DNA of 64,000 nt from positions 61,874,080-61,938,079 of the forward strand of contig NC_082694.2 in assembly GCF_949987515.2 (NCBI RefSeq), given 5' to 3'. Made by a program: the position numbers and the translations under genes. The stretch comes from Delphinus delphis (lineage: Eukaryota; Chordata; Mammalia; Artiodactyla; Delphinidae). The notes beneath the pieces are model-generated. The model ran no database searches. It saw nothing but the letters and a program-made list of their open reading frames with translations, and was not told the origin of the DNA. Of this stretch, positions 23,111 through 34,409 are shown in pieces; positions within the stretch are counted from its first letter, which is position 1, and the number at the start of each line of letters is the position of its first letter.

Positions 23111-24861
23111 ATTTGGTCTTGTAGGTTTTTACCTTGCTCCTTCATCTGTAAGTAATGTTTTTGTCATTTCATTTTATTTTTTGATGGTTGGTGGTGTATT
23201 CCTGTCTTAGTGGTTGTTTGACCTGAGACGTCCGGCACTGGAGTTTGCAGGCAGTTGGAAAGAGCCTGGTTTTGGTGCTGAGATGAGGACCTCCAGCAGA
23301 CCTCACTCCATTTGATATTCCCTGGGGTTTCAGGTTTTCTGTTAGTCCAGTGGTTTGGACTCGGAGCTCCCACCACAGGAGCTTGGGCCTGACCTCCGGC
23401 CTGGAAACCCAGATCCCGCAAGTTTTGTGGCATGGTTAAAAAAAAAAAAGACGGAAGAAAGAAAGAAAAAAAGGAGCAGTACAATATCAAAGAATAAACA
23501 AAATAAGATTAGAAAGGTAAAAAATATATTAGGAAAAATAAAACTATAATTGAAACAACTGCAATCAGGTAAAATAAAAGCAAGACAGAAAAAAGAAAAG
23601 AAAGGGGGGTAGGGAGGGAAGAAGCCAGAAGGAGAGATCACTGATGAAGTATAAAGAATAAAATAAAATTAGAAAAATAAGAGATTTATTAGGAAAAGCA
23701 AAAATATAAAAGAATCAACAACAATGAATCAACAAGGTAAAACAGAACCCCAGTCTAAAAGAGGAAAAAAGAAAAGAGGGGAAAAAAAAACCCCAAAAAA
23801 AAACCCCTTGGGTCTGGGGGCGGAGTTTAGGCAGGGCTTGGTACTTAGGCTGGGGTGGGGTTGGGTGGGGTGGGAGCTAGGCAGGTGGGTGGATGATGTT
23901 TGAGTGTGTGTGTGGGGGCTAGGCTTAGGACCCATGTAGCCGGAAAAGGCCCTGGGGGCGGGGCCTAGGAAGGGCGACATTCAAGTGTGGGGCGGGGCCT
24001 CTGCTTAGGACCTGCAGGGAAGGGGAGAGGCAGCAGGTGGAAAGGAGGGTGTCTGCAGTTGTGGTTCCGAACTTTGGAAGTAGGGCCCTGAGTTAGGGTG
24101 TGTGGATGGGGTTTAAGCCCGGCGCATTGGAGGGACTCTCCGATTGTAGAGGTGGGGCCCTGGCTGGGGGTGTAGGGGCGGGGCTTGGGCTCTGTGCGGC
24201 AGGAGGGAGTTTCCGAGGGCAGAGGATTAGACCCAGGAGCCCAGTAGTCTCCCTGGTAGCTAAGTGGACAGGGAAAGCACTGGCCATGTTCCCTTCTGTT
24301 CCTTTGGGCCCCTTCCCAGGGTCTCCTCCAGGGTCTCCCCTGTCACCGCTGGACCCCTAACCATGGGTGGGTCCCTCTGGGTGTAGGAACTCCCCTCCCC
24401 CAGCCACCTCTCAGGGGTGCCGGTCCCATAGGTCCCATTTTACTTTTGCTCCCCCTTTCTTCCCTCCCATTTCCTCAGGACCCGTATGGCTTCAGAGGGC
24501 CTAGGTGGGCAGAGGATCAGGCCTGGGATCTCAACAGGTTCCTGGGGGTCCAAGTGGGCAGGAGAAAGTTGGCCATGCTCCCTTTTGATCCTCTGCCCTC
24601 GCAGTCGTTCTCCAATTTCCCCCTTAGGGCGTGGGATCCCTTCCCCTCCCCCAGCCACCCCTCAGGGGCACCAGTCCCATCCTGCTTCCACTTTTCCTCC
24701 CCCCTCACCCCACCAAGCCCCACGTCCTACCCGCTAGCTGGGGGTTCCTCCCATCCCCTTACGTGTCCGTGGTCCCCCACCGGTGCCTCGTAGGTGCCCC
24801 AGTTTTGTGGAGATGCGAATTCCCCATCCTCCTAGTACACCTGTCTTGACTCCACATCCCC
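23111..24861 (-). promoter_or_regulatory. L1 5' UTR with GC-rich promoter region
   Basis: From the right end inward, 24861-23810 is GC-rich with several GC-box-like motifs (for example 'gggggcggggcc' near 23954, 'ggggcggggcct' at 23989 and 'ggggcgggg' near 24176). It is followed by a 370-bp A- and purine-rich tract (23428-23800) and about 300 bp of unique 5' UTR before ORF1. In the L1 family this region drives sense transcription from an internal polymerase II promoter. Open frames here on both strands (for example 24446-24793) arise from low stop-codon density in GC-rich DNA and are not genes. Confidence 0.7.
24205..24720. repeat. Duplicated module inside the L1 5' UTR
   Basis: Two related units follow each other. 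'gcagaggat' at 24219 recurs at 24509, 'ggccatg' plus 'ctcccttt/ttcccttc' recurs, and 'cccctcccccagccac' at 24392 recurs at 24643. Unit spacing is about 250-290 bp, with small indels between units. Monomer-like 5' UTR repeats are known from other mammalian L1s, notably in mouse. Confidence 0.65.
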
Positions 24862-24862
24862 C

Positions 24863-25705
24863 ATCCATCTACTTTTACAAAGCAGAATCTTTAGCCCTCT
24901 TTGACACCTTTCTCTCCCTTAGCTCTTATCAGCAATCTCTTTTGCAGATTTTCCTTCTACATATCTTTCCACTTTATCCACTCCCATCTTCCTAGCTGCT
25001 ACCCTAGTCCAATCTGTCATTATCTCTAGATTCCCTCAAAGCTCCCTTGCCTCCTAAATAATGCAACCACAGCTATCTTTTAAAAAAAACAAATCTGATC
25101 ACATCAAATCATCCCCAAATCTTGGTGGAAACTTCCCAATGGTTTCGCATTGTGTTTAGATAAAACCAGATATTTTTGTCATGACCTACAATATTCTGTA
25201 TGGCTGTCCCCTACTTACTTCTTCAGGCTCATCTGGAATCATGCCTCTGTACTCACTGCACTAACCCCACTGGTCCTATTGAGAATCTTGAAAACACTTC
25301 TTATGACATTCCATTTCTTCTGCTAATTCTGATCTTCATCCCCACCAAGCTCCACTTTACGCCACTTCCTTTGCCTAGTTTGTTCCCATGCATCCTTCCA
25401 CTGTAAGCACAAAAGATATACATTAGGGAAGATACCCCTGAGCTCACCAGACAGGTGGGTTCTCCTGTTATCCTTGCATGATACCATATATCTTATGTGA
25501 AAGTTGTAACATTACATTTGTTTTTATGATTATTTGATTGATGTCTGTTTCCCACACTAGGTTCTAAGTTTGAGGAGGGTTTTTTTTGCATGTTTGTTCA
25601 TTTATTTCTGTATTCATTTATTTTAAATCAGTACATCCTCAGCAACTAACACACTGTCTGGAACCAACTAGACGCCTCATAAAAAAGTGTTGAATAAATT
25701 CTTTG
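24863..25705 (+). mobile_element. L2 LINE, second part to its 3' end
   Basis: Resumes the L2 of 16110-16317. 'gacacctttctctccctt' near 24902, 'ctaccctagtccaatctgtc' near 24999, 'caaatctgatcacatcaaat' near 25090, 'cttcccaatggtttcgcatt' near 25132, 'catgacctacaatattctgt' near 25180, 'gatgtctgtttcccacacta' near 25540, and the tail 'gtgttgaataaattctttgt' near 25688 follow the L2 consensus in order. Confidence 0.85.
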
Positions 25706-27644
25706 TCCTAGATAATAATGAGATTTATTAGTCAGAAATCAAAAGTTAGGGGCTTATGAGATACATAGCCAGAGAACTCTAACTGGCAATTAGATATAAG
25801 GCAAAAGATAAAATGAGGGGAGAAAGAGAAAGCTGTCATTTTAGATGCATAGTGTTTTCTTTTTCTTCTCACACTTAAGGAACGTATAGGGGGGTAACAG
25901 CTGCTTAGGGGAAGATTCAGGGATCTTAAAAATAATGGCAATTAAAAAATATCTTCAATTAAAAATAATCAAACTACTGCTTTTATTTCCCTCTATCCTA
26001 TAAACCCAAGAGGTTTTTCAGTTTTTCTATTTGGATGAAATACAGAATCTGTTGTTTTTAATTGGCCCTGTCCATATGCATTAATGCTCCCTTAATCATG
26101 ATGTTTCTCCACTTGTATTATCCCCACGTTAAAAGAACACAAGTGTTTGTATGTCTATGGCCCAACAGGTTACAAGAACATAATAGAAAACAGCCCATTG
26201 TCATCCTTTCAAGCCCATTCCCAGACGTCTTTTCCATGCACTAAGGTTATTTGCATGTGATGAGATTTTGGCTAAACCTTGAACCACATTGTGCCTTTTA
26301 GTATTACTCACGCTAAATAAAGGATATGCATTTCCTCTGAGATCTGCAAAATAGCCGGCACAAGCCTCTGCACCTTAAGGAAGTCTGTGAATTATTAATT
26401 AAGGCAATGAGAAAGAAGTGTGCTTTGGGATGTTTCTTTTCTTTTAAGAATCATCATGAAGGCTTTGGATATGCAGTCTTAAGCTCTGATATAGATGGAG
26501 TCACAGTGAAGTCTTCCAGTTAAGGCTGGTTTAGCCTGAGGCTGTGCATTTATGTTCAAAACTTAATTCTCTGCTGGAAGTGGGTGGGGATAAACTGGGT
26601 TGTAGAGAACTACTGACAAAGCCTTTGGGAAGACACTGTTTATTTCAGCGGAGGCTGGCATTCACTCAGCCATCGATTTGTCAGTTCGCTTCAAAATTTC
26701 TAAAATATTTTTTGGCACCAGTTATGTGCCAAGCGTGGAACTAGCATGTGGACATAAAAAATGATTTATTTAGCTTACAAATTATAAAGGACCTACATGT
26801 GCAGTGGCTTATACACTGTGAGAAAGAAGCCTCAATTAGTAAGTGTGCATTGAGGTCAGGTAACATCGTGCTCCATAATTTGGTCTCCATTCTATTAGAT
26901 CTTATTTTCTGTTTTTCACTTTGCTAGTGATTTTCCACATTTACTGGAAGGAACTCCAGGGAGGGAACTCTGGGACTGTGGGGAGGGTGTTGTCAAGAGG
27001 CAACTCAGCAGGCAGGGCTCCCATCTTTCACTCCCCTCCACTTTTTACTGTAGTAATTTTGTTTATTTTACATGTTGTGCCCCTTCATCTGATTTCATTG
27101 GAAGGAGTTAATACCTAATACATCTTGAAAATTTTGATTATAGGGTAAACCATCTCTTCTAGTTAGACTGCTCACCTTGATTGTTTCCACTTCTCAGTAA
27201 TATATGTAGCAATTGTTTGTGTGCCTTGGCTCACTGTTCCTCTTTCCTTCTTCCAACTTGGAAAGTGCTATACAGTTTCCCTGTCTACCATGTATCTGCT
27301 CATAGAAGATCCCTCCTCCAAGGCTCAGTTCCATGGAAGCTTCCTTAGTAACTCTCACCTGAGTCTATAATTGTTTTCTTTTAATTAAAATGTTGCACAT
27401 AACTCATTTCATATAGTTAGTATCCTTAGTAGATATTTGTTGACTGAATGAGTATGTTAAAGGACAAAATATGAAAGAAACTGGGAAGTTATCTGAAGGA
27501 AAACCTGTGAGTTTTCCTTCAGATAACTATGAGTTCAGCTATAGGAAGCATACAGATTCTCATTTTTCAGTCTTATTTTTGGAGATTTTATACAATTTCA
27601 TTTTATAAAAGAATAGAAAGAATTGGAAAGGGAAAAGCTAAATA
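25706..27644. other. Repeat-poor block with AT-rich, regulatory-looking stretch
   Basis: I see no named repeat apart from the short hairpin at 27487-27528. 26,230-26,560 contains 'ttatttgcatgtgatga' (octamer-like ATTTGCAT) and 'gaattattaattaaggc' (homeodomain-type TAAT sites), and looks like single-copy DNA that could be conserved. No credible exon: the open frames (26544-26744, 26921-27118) lack domains. Confidence 0.4.
27487..27528. repeat. Perfect 18-bp inverted repeat, 6-nt loop
   Basis: 'agttatctgaaggaaaac' (27487-27504) and 'gttttccttcagataact' (27511-27528) are exact reverse complements separated by 'ctgtga'. No T-run or promoter context suggests a terminator or a small RNA gene. Confidence 0.95.
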
Positions 27645-27996
27645 CATTCATCCCTCAGTATCCCTGGGAATTGGTTCCGGGACCCCCCACAGATATCAAA
27701 ATCTGAGATGCTCAAGTCCCTTATATAAGGTGGCATAGTATTTGCATATAACCTATGCACATCCTCCTCTATACTTTATACTTTAAATCATCTCTAGATT
27801 ACTTATAATACCTAATACAGTGCAAATGCTATGCAAATAGTTTTGAATACAATGTAAATGCTATGTAAATAATTACCATTGTGCAGCAAGTTCAAGTTTT
27901 GCTTTTTGTAACTTTCTGGAATTAAAAAAATATATTTTTGATCTGCAGTTTTTTGAATCCACAGTTGCAGACCCTGCAGATATGGAGGGCCGACTG
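27645..27996. mobile_element. Complete Tigger-type non-autonomous DNA transposon
   Basis: 352 bp flanked by TA at 27643-27644 and 27997-27998. The ends are imperfect inverted repeats: left 'cattcatccctcagtatccc', right 'gatatggagggccgactg'. The interior ('aagtcccttatataaggtgg', 'catataacctatgcacatcc') matches a common mammalian pogo/Tigger-derived MER element. It encodes nothing. Confidence 0.85.
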
Positions 27997-28179
27997 TAGT
28001 TTCCTTCAATGGAAAGCAATTTTAATCTCTAAGAGTTATGCCATACTCAGGACTCCTGAGTGTCTATTTAGCCTTAAAGAAAGACACCTGACTAGTATGG
28101 CAAATATTAGAGCTCTTCTTAGAATTTTATAATTTCTAAGGAAAGGTTGCCTTTTGTTATAATCTAGTGTCTTCTGTTC

Positions 28180-30900
28180 CAACAACTGAGTAAACATTTA
28201 CTGTGCATCTACCTACTCTGAAAAATATAAGGGAAATGAAGTAGCATGAGGCATGATTTCTGCTTCTAGTAACTCACATTTTAGTGAAGAGACCATCACA
28301 AGGAGAAGAAACACTGCAGCCTATGGTAAGAATTAGAGTCGAGGTAGAAAGTGTAATAGCAAATAGAGGGGGGAGAGGTTGGTTTTGTCTGAAGGGATCC
28401 CTAGCAGACCTGATAGAGGAAGCGCTGCCTAAAGACTGTGCAGAAATTCAATAGGGGGAAATGAGGTCAGAGTATTGAAGGCTCAGGGGACATCATGGGA
28501 AAGGCACAGAGTCAGGAAATAGTAGGAAATGTTTGTGATGCAGTAAATCGCATGTGTGACCATAGCACCAGTTACAACGGGGGTGGCATATAAGATGTAA
28601 CATGGAAAATTTGCTACAACCAGTTCATACAGGATATTTGATTTGATTTTATGTGCAGCTGGGGGCCACTGAATGTTTTGAGAAGGGGAATGATATGATA
28701 TGATAAGGCTTGTGTTTGGAGTTAATTTTGGTGAAAAGACAGAAGAGGAAAAAACACTTAGAAAACTGTTGGAATGCTCCTGACAAGCTTTAATGAAGAC
28801 TAGACCTCAGGCAATGGCAAGGAGACCAGATTGAAGGACTGAGGGTGAGAGATACCTCAAGAACCAACTGACTGGATTTGATACCCCTTGGATGGGATAG
28901 AGAAAGAAAATATTTAAGTAGAAAGATAAAGTACTTGAAGATGTCTACAAAGTTTTGAGCTTAAAATACTGGGGAGATAGTGATTCTATTTATTGAGATA
29001 AAGAATATAACAGATAAAGGAAACTTGGGGGTAGAGAGGAAGAACTAGTGGGGAAAGATGGTACCTTTAGTGGTACATATATTAAATATCAAATGCCTGT
29101 AGGTTTTCCATGAAAGGGGTTCCCACAGGTGATTAAAGATGCATAATCTGAATCAGGAATGGAGAGCTTATTTGGGAATCATTACTACATAAGTCATGGA
29201 GAGTGGAAGGCAAAGAGCCTCAGATCCTTACAAATACCCATGGACTCTGGCTGAAGAAAAGATGCTGACTAAGCCCAATCATGCAGCCAGGAAAATACCC
29301 TACCAGGGAAGCCAGGAGACGGAGTTATGAAAAGCAGACAGAATGAGTAGTTGAAGAATGTGAAGATTTGAATTTGCTAATCAGGCAGATATTAATGATC
29401 TAAAAACGTAATTTCCCTAGAGGAAACAGGGAGGGGTGGAACTCAACGCAAGACGTTGAGGAGTTCATAAAAGGGAATAGATGGAATAGGAGCTTGAGGA
29501 GGAAAAGCAAGAGGGCTGATTCTTGGAATATGCTTTGAATGTGTTTGTAGGTGAAGGAGAAGGAATGAAAGAATCATCACAGGGAATAAGCTACACTTAA
29601 AGTTAATTCTAATCATGTTGTAGAAATATGTAGATAGAAGCAAATGAAAGTAGGCCTCTGCCAGAAAACAGACCAAAGGATAAGAACAGTGGAAAATAGA
29701 TAGGTCAGTTTAATACCAGGGGTATCAGAGAACTGCAGGAAAAGGATATTTGGCTCTTAAGCAGTTTTGATCACAGCGATTTTGGTCACATATGGTGTGC
29801 ACACATTTGGAGGGGAACCACCTAACAATAGGGTTATCTCCAAGGAAGGACTAAGGAGGGATGAACAAGGGAGCCTGGGCACCAGCCACTCCCCAGACTA
29901 TGATGACATGATAATGACAGGAAGTGTGGCCTGATTTTGCTCCAGTGCAGGAACTTGGAGGAAGTCCTGGGTAGGAGCCTAGATGGAGTAAAGAGAGAAC
30001 AAAGGAGGGAGGGGTCTGGAATTTTGCAAAAGTACATAAATCCAAGCTGGTATTCTGAGATGATCTGGTATTGCAGGCCTGTCACCTCACTCTCTGATTT
30101 TAGTCTATATCAGTATTAAATTAGACATTTTATAATTGTGAACCGGGTTACTCACTGTTTTACTCATCAGCATTACTGACTGGAGTAAACCTTGAACCAA
30201 AGGATGGGGACATGGGACCCTCCAGGCAGCCTTGACAGGGGATCTGGCTCAGAGAAGCCACAAAAGCCTGCTTAGGGCCCTCTCCCTGCTCTGACTCAGA
30301 GTCCAGGAGGGTTGAGGCTTATCCATCTGAAGGGGATGGAGGAGAGGTAATCAACAGATGGGGAGAAGTGGAAGTTATGAGAGGCCGAAGGGAGATGGCT
30401 GATTAAGCCAGGCTACTTAGAAGATTCAGACAAAAATATGGGTAAAGAGAAAGCTATTAGATTTGGAATGAAGCAGAACAAATGGAAAGAAGATACAAAG
30501 GGATGATTTAGGAAATTTTTGAGGTTGAAAGGAAGGGAGCGGGAGCTAAGGGAACCATTGGCTTTGAATTTCTCTCAAACTGTTGATGTGGGTAAGGGTT
30601 TGGGAACTTGGAAAGAACTGAAAAATGTTTTCAACAGTTTCTGTGGGACATTCAATAGTGTGCTTATAAGTGGGTTATCAGGACTCATGAGCAAAGAGTT
30701 AGGAATGTGAGCAAAGAGCTAGGAATGTGAAATGCTAGTGAGGGTAGCTGAGGAAGTTGATGGAGGCTGGGAAAGGGCCAAGAGATGGAGAAGGTCAAGG
30801 TCCAGAAGCTGAAGGATGGACTTAATTGTACTTAAAGAGTGGGAAAATAATGAAAGTCTAGGACTTCATTCCACTCTTGAAGTCACCATTAGAAATATTT
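28180..30900 (-). mobile_element. Long degraded L2 LINE, reverse
   Basis: The 3' end lies at the left ('taaacatttactgtgcatct', 'acattttagtgaagagacca'). Then, in L2 reverse order, come 'ctgggggccactgaatgttt' near 28660, 'ggagaccagattgaaggact' near 28820, 'gttttgagcttaaaatactg' near 28953, 'gatggtacctttag' near 29058 and 'gagagcttatttgggaatca' near 29162. Beyond about 29,250 the match becomes loose but the purine-rich character continues to about 30,900. All frames within are decayed. If it is a single element, it is one of the longer L2 copies, reaching well upstream of the usual truncation point. Confidence 0.6.
30689..30728. repeat. 20-bp tandem duplication
   Basis: 'gagcaaagagttaggaatgt' is followed directly by a copy with one substitution (t to c). 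Short slippage-type duplication within decayed L2 text. Confidence 0.9.
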
Positions 30901-30995
30901 TGTGCTTTTTCATTCAGCTCTTTGAATTATCTCAGTGACTCCTGCCATTAAGGGGAAATGCAGAGAGGTGCAAATAGATGTTCAAATTCCCAGAA

Positions 30996-31490
30996 CAGCT
31001 GTCCAATAGAAACATAATGTAGATTTCATAGATAGTTTAAAATTTTTCTAATAGTCACAATAAAAATAAATAAATTGAAGCACGTGTAAAGAGCATTTTA
31101 TTTACCCCAACATATCTAAAACATTATCATTTCAACTCATAATCAATATAAAAATTATTATTCAGATATTTTATATTCTTTTTTTCTAAGTCTTTCAAAT
31201 CTTGTGTGTATTATTTGTTTTCGGCACATCTCAATCTGTATGCTAAATTTTTATTAGAAATACTTGCCGTGTGCTTAGATTTCATATAATTTACTACTGA
31301 AAAAGTAGATTCACATATCCAGGTTGTTCCAAACATAATTAAAATTTTAGAAGTTCTGAAGTTTAAATTTATATTCATTAAAATGAAATAAAATTAAAAA
31401 TTTAGTTTCTCGGTCTCATAGCTGTGTTCAGGTTCCCAGTAGCCGCTTGTGGCCAGTGGCTGCTGCATCGGGTAGCACGGCCCAGCACAC
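30996..31490. mobile_element. hAT-type MER element, probable
   Basis: Starts 'cagctgtccaatagaaacat' after 'agaa', runs through 'atttaccccaacatatctaa', 'acattatcatttcaactcat' and 'cggcacatctcaatctg', and ends 'gtggccagtggctgctgcat' plus 'cgggtagcacggcccag'. This is the order of a common mammalian hAT-derived MER repeat with ctgtccaatag-type termini. I do not assert a family name. Confidence 0.6.
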
Positions 31491-32349
31491 TGGGTAATTG
31501 CTAATGTTATTAAGTGGTTATTGACCATTATTGGGAAGTTATGTAGTATTTTATTGAGATTAAGAAGTGAGAATTGGACTCTGCCCTTTGGGAAATAAAA
31601 CCACGAAGGCATGAGAGTGGAGCATCTGATTCTTGTTGTTTGGGAAAGTGCCAGGAGACGTACCTATAACAGCATAGCCATAACCTGTCACAAAGAAAGT
31701 TTCTGTGTTTTTCTCTCATATTCAGATGATTTATAAAGCTGACCACTCTTCTAAAAGTATAGCCCCACCTTAAGCATTTAAATGCAAGTGATGAGACCTA
31801 TATTATCAAATTATTCCCCCTATTTTCTAAGTCCTTTTGCTAGACTGTGGACCATTGATAAGAGGCTTCTTGGAATTATCTTCCATTTTCATTATCTTTA
31901 AAAGCATTTGACTCTTGTTCTTGCACCAATTAGTAAGCTTGGGTTAAAGAGTTGATGGAGAGAAGAGAGAGCCGCAGTGTTAGTGTGATTTACACTGCCT
32001 TCTCTGTCTCACCTGTATAGAGCTCATAATCAATTTGCACATAATGTTGATTGAGCTCAATGGGAATATTTAGATGAGAGAAACCCTGTAAATGACAGGT
32101 ATTTATTATCTTCATTATAGTCATATAATGTGGTAATAACAGAAATGTTACAACTGATTTAATGGAGCTCTGTAATTTGAAGCAAGTTTTAGAGTTAGTA
32201 TTGCTAACTTATTTCTTGAATTTTTATGTTATTCATGCATGTTGTTTCATCTGTGAGCTTTTTCATATAGTGACTGGACACTGAATAGATCTGGTTTCAT
32301 TTAGAGGAATATCATAGGTCCTACACATACAGCTTACAAAGAAGAATTA
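31491..32349. other. Repeat-poor block, possible conserved non-coding DNA
   Basis: No repeat recognised. 31,850-32,180 is AT-rich but complex, with 'gcaccaattagtaagct', 'caatttgcacataatgttga' and 'gttacaactgatttaatgga', a style often seen in conserved enhancers. This is inference only; the sequence alone does not show conservation. Confidence 0.35.
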
Positions 32350-32475
32350 AATAGATTTGTCTATTATTATATTCTTATAAAGTAGGAAGGATTGTGTAAT
32401 TGGCCCTATATTAGAGATGAAAAAAGTGAGGCCTAGAAAAATATTAGTTTGAGATTACATAATTAGTAAACAGCT
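32350..32475 (-). mobile_element. MIR fragment, reverse
   Basis: 'tagagatgaaaaaagtgagg' and 'attagtaaacagctgtgcca' correspond to the reversed MIR core and head. Confidence 0.55.
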
Positions 32476-32567
32476 GTGCCAAGACAAGTACTTGTCCCTT
32501 TTTATCATGAATTCCCAATTTGTAAATTATGTGCTAATTAATAATATTCCAGAAAAGCAGTATAAAA

Positions 32568-32712
32568 GAATGGCTAACAGTGCAGGCTCTGAGTGCAGTG
32601 GTTCCAGTTCAAATCTCACTCTGCCTCTCACTAACTGTGTGATTTTGGCCAAGGTACTCTCAAAGCCTCAGTTTCCTCACTTTTAAAAGGGGAAATAATT
32701 AAATGAGATTTT
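32568..32712 (+). mobile_element. MIR SINE
   Basis: 'gaatggctaacagtgcaggc', 'cactctgcctctcactaact' and 'cctcagtttcctcactttta' follow the MIR head and core on the plus strand. Confidence 0.85.
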
Positions 32713-32879
32713 TTTTTACATTAGGATTAAACTATTAATCATAATTGTAATTGAAGAATACAGATATTTACAAGTATGGCATATTAAATAAATAAATAAC
32801 TGGGGACATAAACATTAGGTATAAGCACCACTGTGACTACGATCTGAGCACTTATATTCTCCACCAACCACAGCCCAAG

Positions 32880-33225
32880 CCTCTCTGCCTCTTACCCTCT
32901 ACCTCCCAACCCTATTAGCCTCTTTTTTCAGAACTTTGAAACTGCTAAGCTCTTTCCCTTCCACAGAGCCTTTGCAGAGGCTGGTCTCTCAGTCCAGAAT
33001 GCTGTCTAACAGGCTCTTTGCTGGGTCCTTCCTTCCTTCCTTCCATCCTTCTTTCCTCCCTTCTGGTCTCAGGTTAAATGTCACCATCTCACAGAGGCCT
33101 TTCATGCCTACCCCATCTAAGGAGACCACCCCTCTTATCCTCCAATTATACCCTATTACTAATCTCTGCTTCTTCATAGCCAATATCACAGTTTATTACA
33201 TTTTTATTACTGACTGATTTGATTC
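32880..33225 (+). mobile_element. L2 LINE 3' fragment
   Basis: 'ttcccttccacagagccttt', 'ggtctcaggttaaatgtcac', 'cagaggcctttcatgcctac' and 'agccaatatcacagtttatt' match the L2 3' region in order. A CTTCC simple repeat (about 33030-33060) is expanded inside it. Confidence 0.8.
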
Positions 33226-33589
33226 ACTTGTCCACATAAGATTTTCCCAGCAATATTCTAAGAACTGTATATAGTGTAGGTTTGTGTTTGAATATAGGTA
33301 TATCTAATTTTGCATTCTGCTTTAATAACTTAGCATTTTGCTGTGGATAATTTCTGGTGATTAAAATATGCTTATAACATAAGTTTTTAATGTTTGTGTT
33401 TTATTTGGTCACATGGATAACACTGGCTTATTTGTTCACTTTTGTTTTATTGTACATGTTCTTTTCACTTTTTAAAAACTATTTTAAGAAACATTGCTAT
33501 GTTTGTACATAAGTCTCTATTTAAACCTTTGTGCTAAAATTTCTTTCTGTAGAGATTATAACGATTTATATTCTGTGACAGTGTTTGAG
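33226..33589. other. AT-rich, unassigned
   Basis: T-rich text that may be the left part of the neighbouring L1M, but I cannot align it. Confidence 0.4.
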
Positions 33590-34409
33590 AACACCTGCTT
33601 TACATACTGTGAGCAGCACTGAATGTTAATCTTCATAAATAATGCAATTTTACAGGCAAGAAATAGCATTTCCTTATTTTAACGTGTATTTATTTGATTA
33701 CTCAGGTTTTCATGTAAACAGGTTTTCATGTTTATTAGACATTTGTATTTCTTCTTCTAGAAAGGGCTTTTTATTCATTCTTCCATTTTAGCTTTACATT
33801 TTTCTTATTAATATGGCCAATTTTATATTAAGAATATTAACCAGTTGTCTACATTATTATTGCAAATATTTTTCCAATTTCTTGCTTGATTTTTAATTTT
33901 GTTTATATTTTTGATAGATATGCTTTAAAAATTTTTATACACTCAAGTTGACTGAACTTTACCTTTATGTTCTTTTTTCACTCTTCATATTTAGAAGGTC
34001 CTTACCTATGACAAGATCAGTTAAAAATCTATTATTTTCTCAAAATATATTTTAATTTTTTTCATTTATGATTTCAGCTTTTTAGGCCTTCTATCCTGAG
34101 GTGTGATGTCACATGACATATTCTAATTTGTCTTTTTTTTTAAAGAAAAATAACCATATTTTCTGAATAATCAATTTCCTCTTCATTGGCTGATGATGTT
34201 TTATCACATATTCTGTTCTCATGTATACAAGAAGGCTAGCTGGATACCTACACTGGTGCCTTTCTTTTCTGTAATTACTGTAGGTTTAAATTGTAATTTA
34301 GTATCTAGTAAGACAATTTTCCCCTCCTCACTCTCCTTTTCCAAAATTTTTTTCACCTTCTATTACTTGTTTATATTATACTTCCAATGAATAAATAACC
34401 ATATTGTCA
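33590..34409 (-). mobile_element. Old L1M fragment, reverse
   Basis: 'agaatattaaccagttgtct', 'tgcaaatatttttccaattt', 'gaaggtccttacctatgaca' and 'gtatctagtaagacaatttt' follow reversed L1M ORF2 C-terminal text. An imperfect 16-bp direct duplication ('caggttttcatgtaaa/caggttttcatgttta') sits at about 33704-33735. Confidence 0.6.

Larger units (their letters stand above)
17501..24861 (-). mobile_element. Near full-length cetartiodactyl L1 (LINE-1)
   Basis: The order in reverse is complete: reversed tail (T-run 17502-17519), 3' UTR to about 17882, ORF2 17883-22233, ORF1 about 22270-23110, and a long 5' UTR to about 24861. The 11-bp 'catccatctac' at 17490-17500 and 24862-24872 is the likely target-site duplication. 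After removing a nested L1 fragment (18383-18683) and a CHR SINE (20924-21138), about 6.8 kb of L1 remains. ORF1 and ORF2 are interrupted by stops and frameshifts, so it is inactive. The two nested insertions show it is not a recent arrival. Confidence 0.9.

Noticed and set aside
24446..24793. 115-residue proline-rich frame in a GC-rich island, possible CpG-island gene
   Set aside because: The GC-rich block is the L1 5' UTR, bounded on its right by the L1 target duplication. Low stop density in GC-rich DNA gives frames on both strands.
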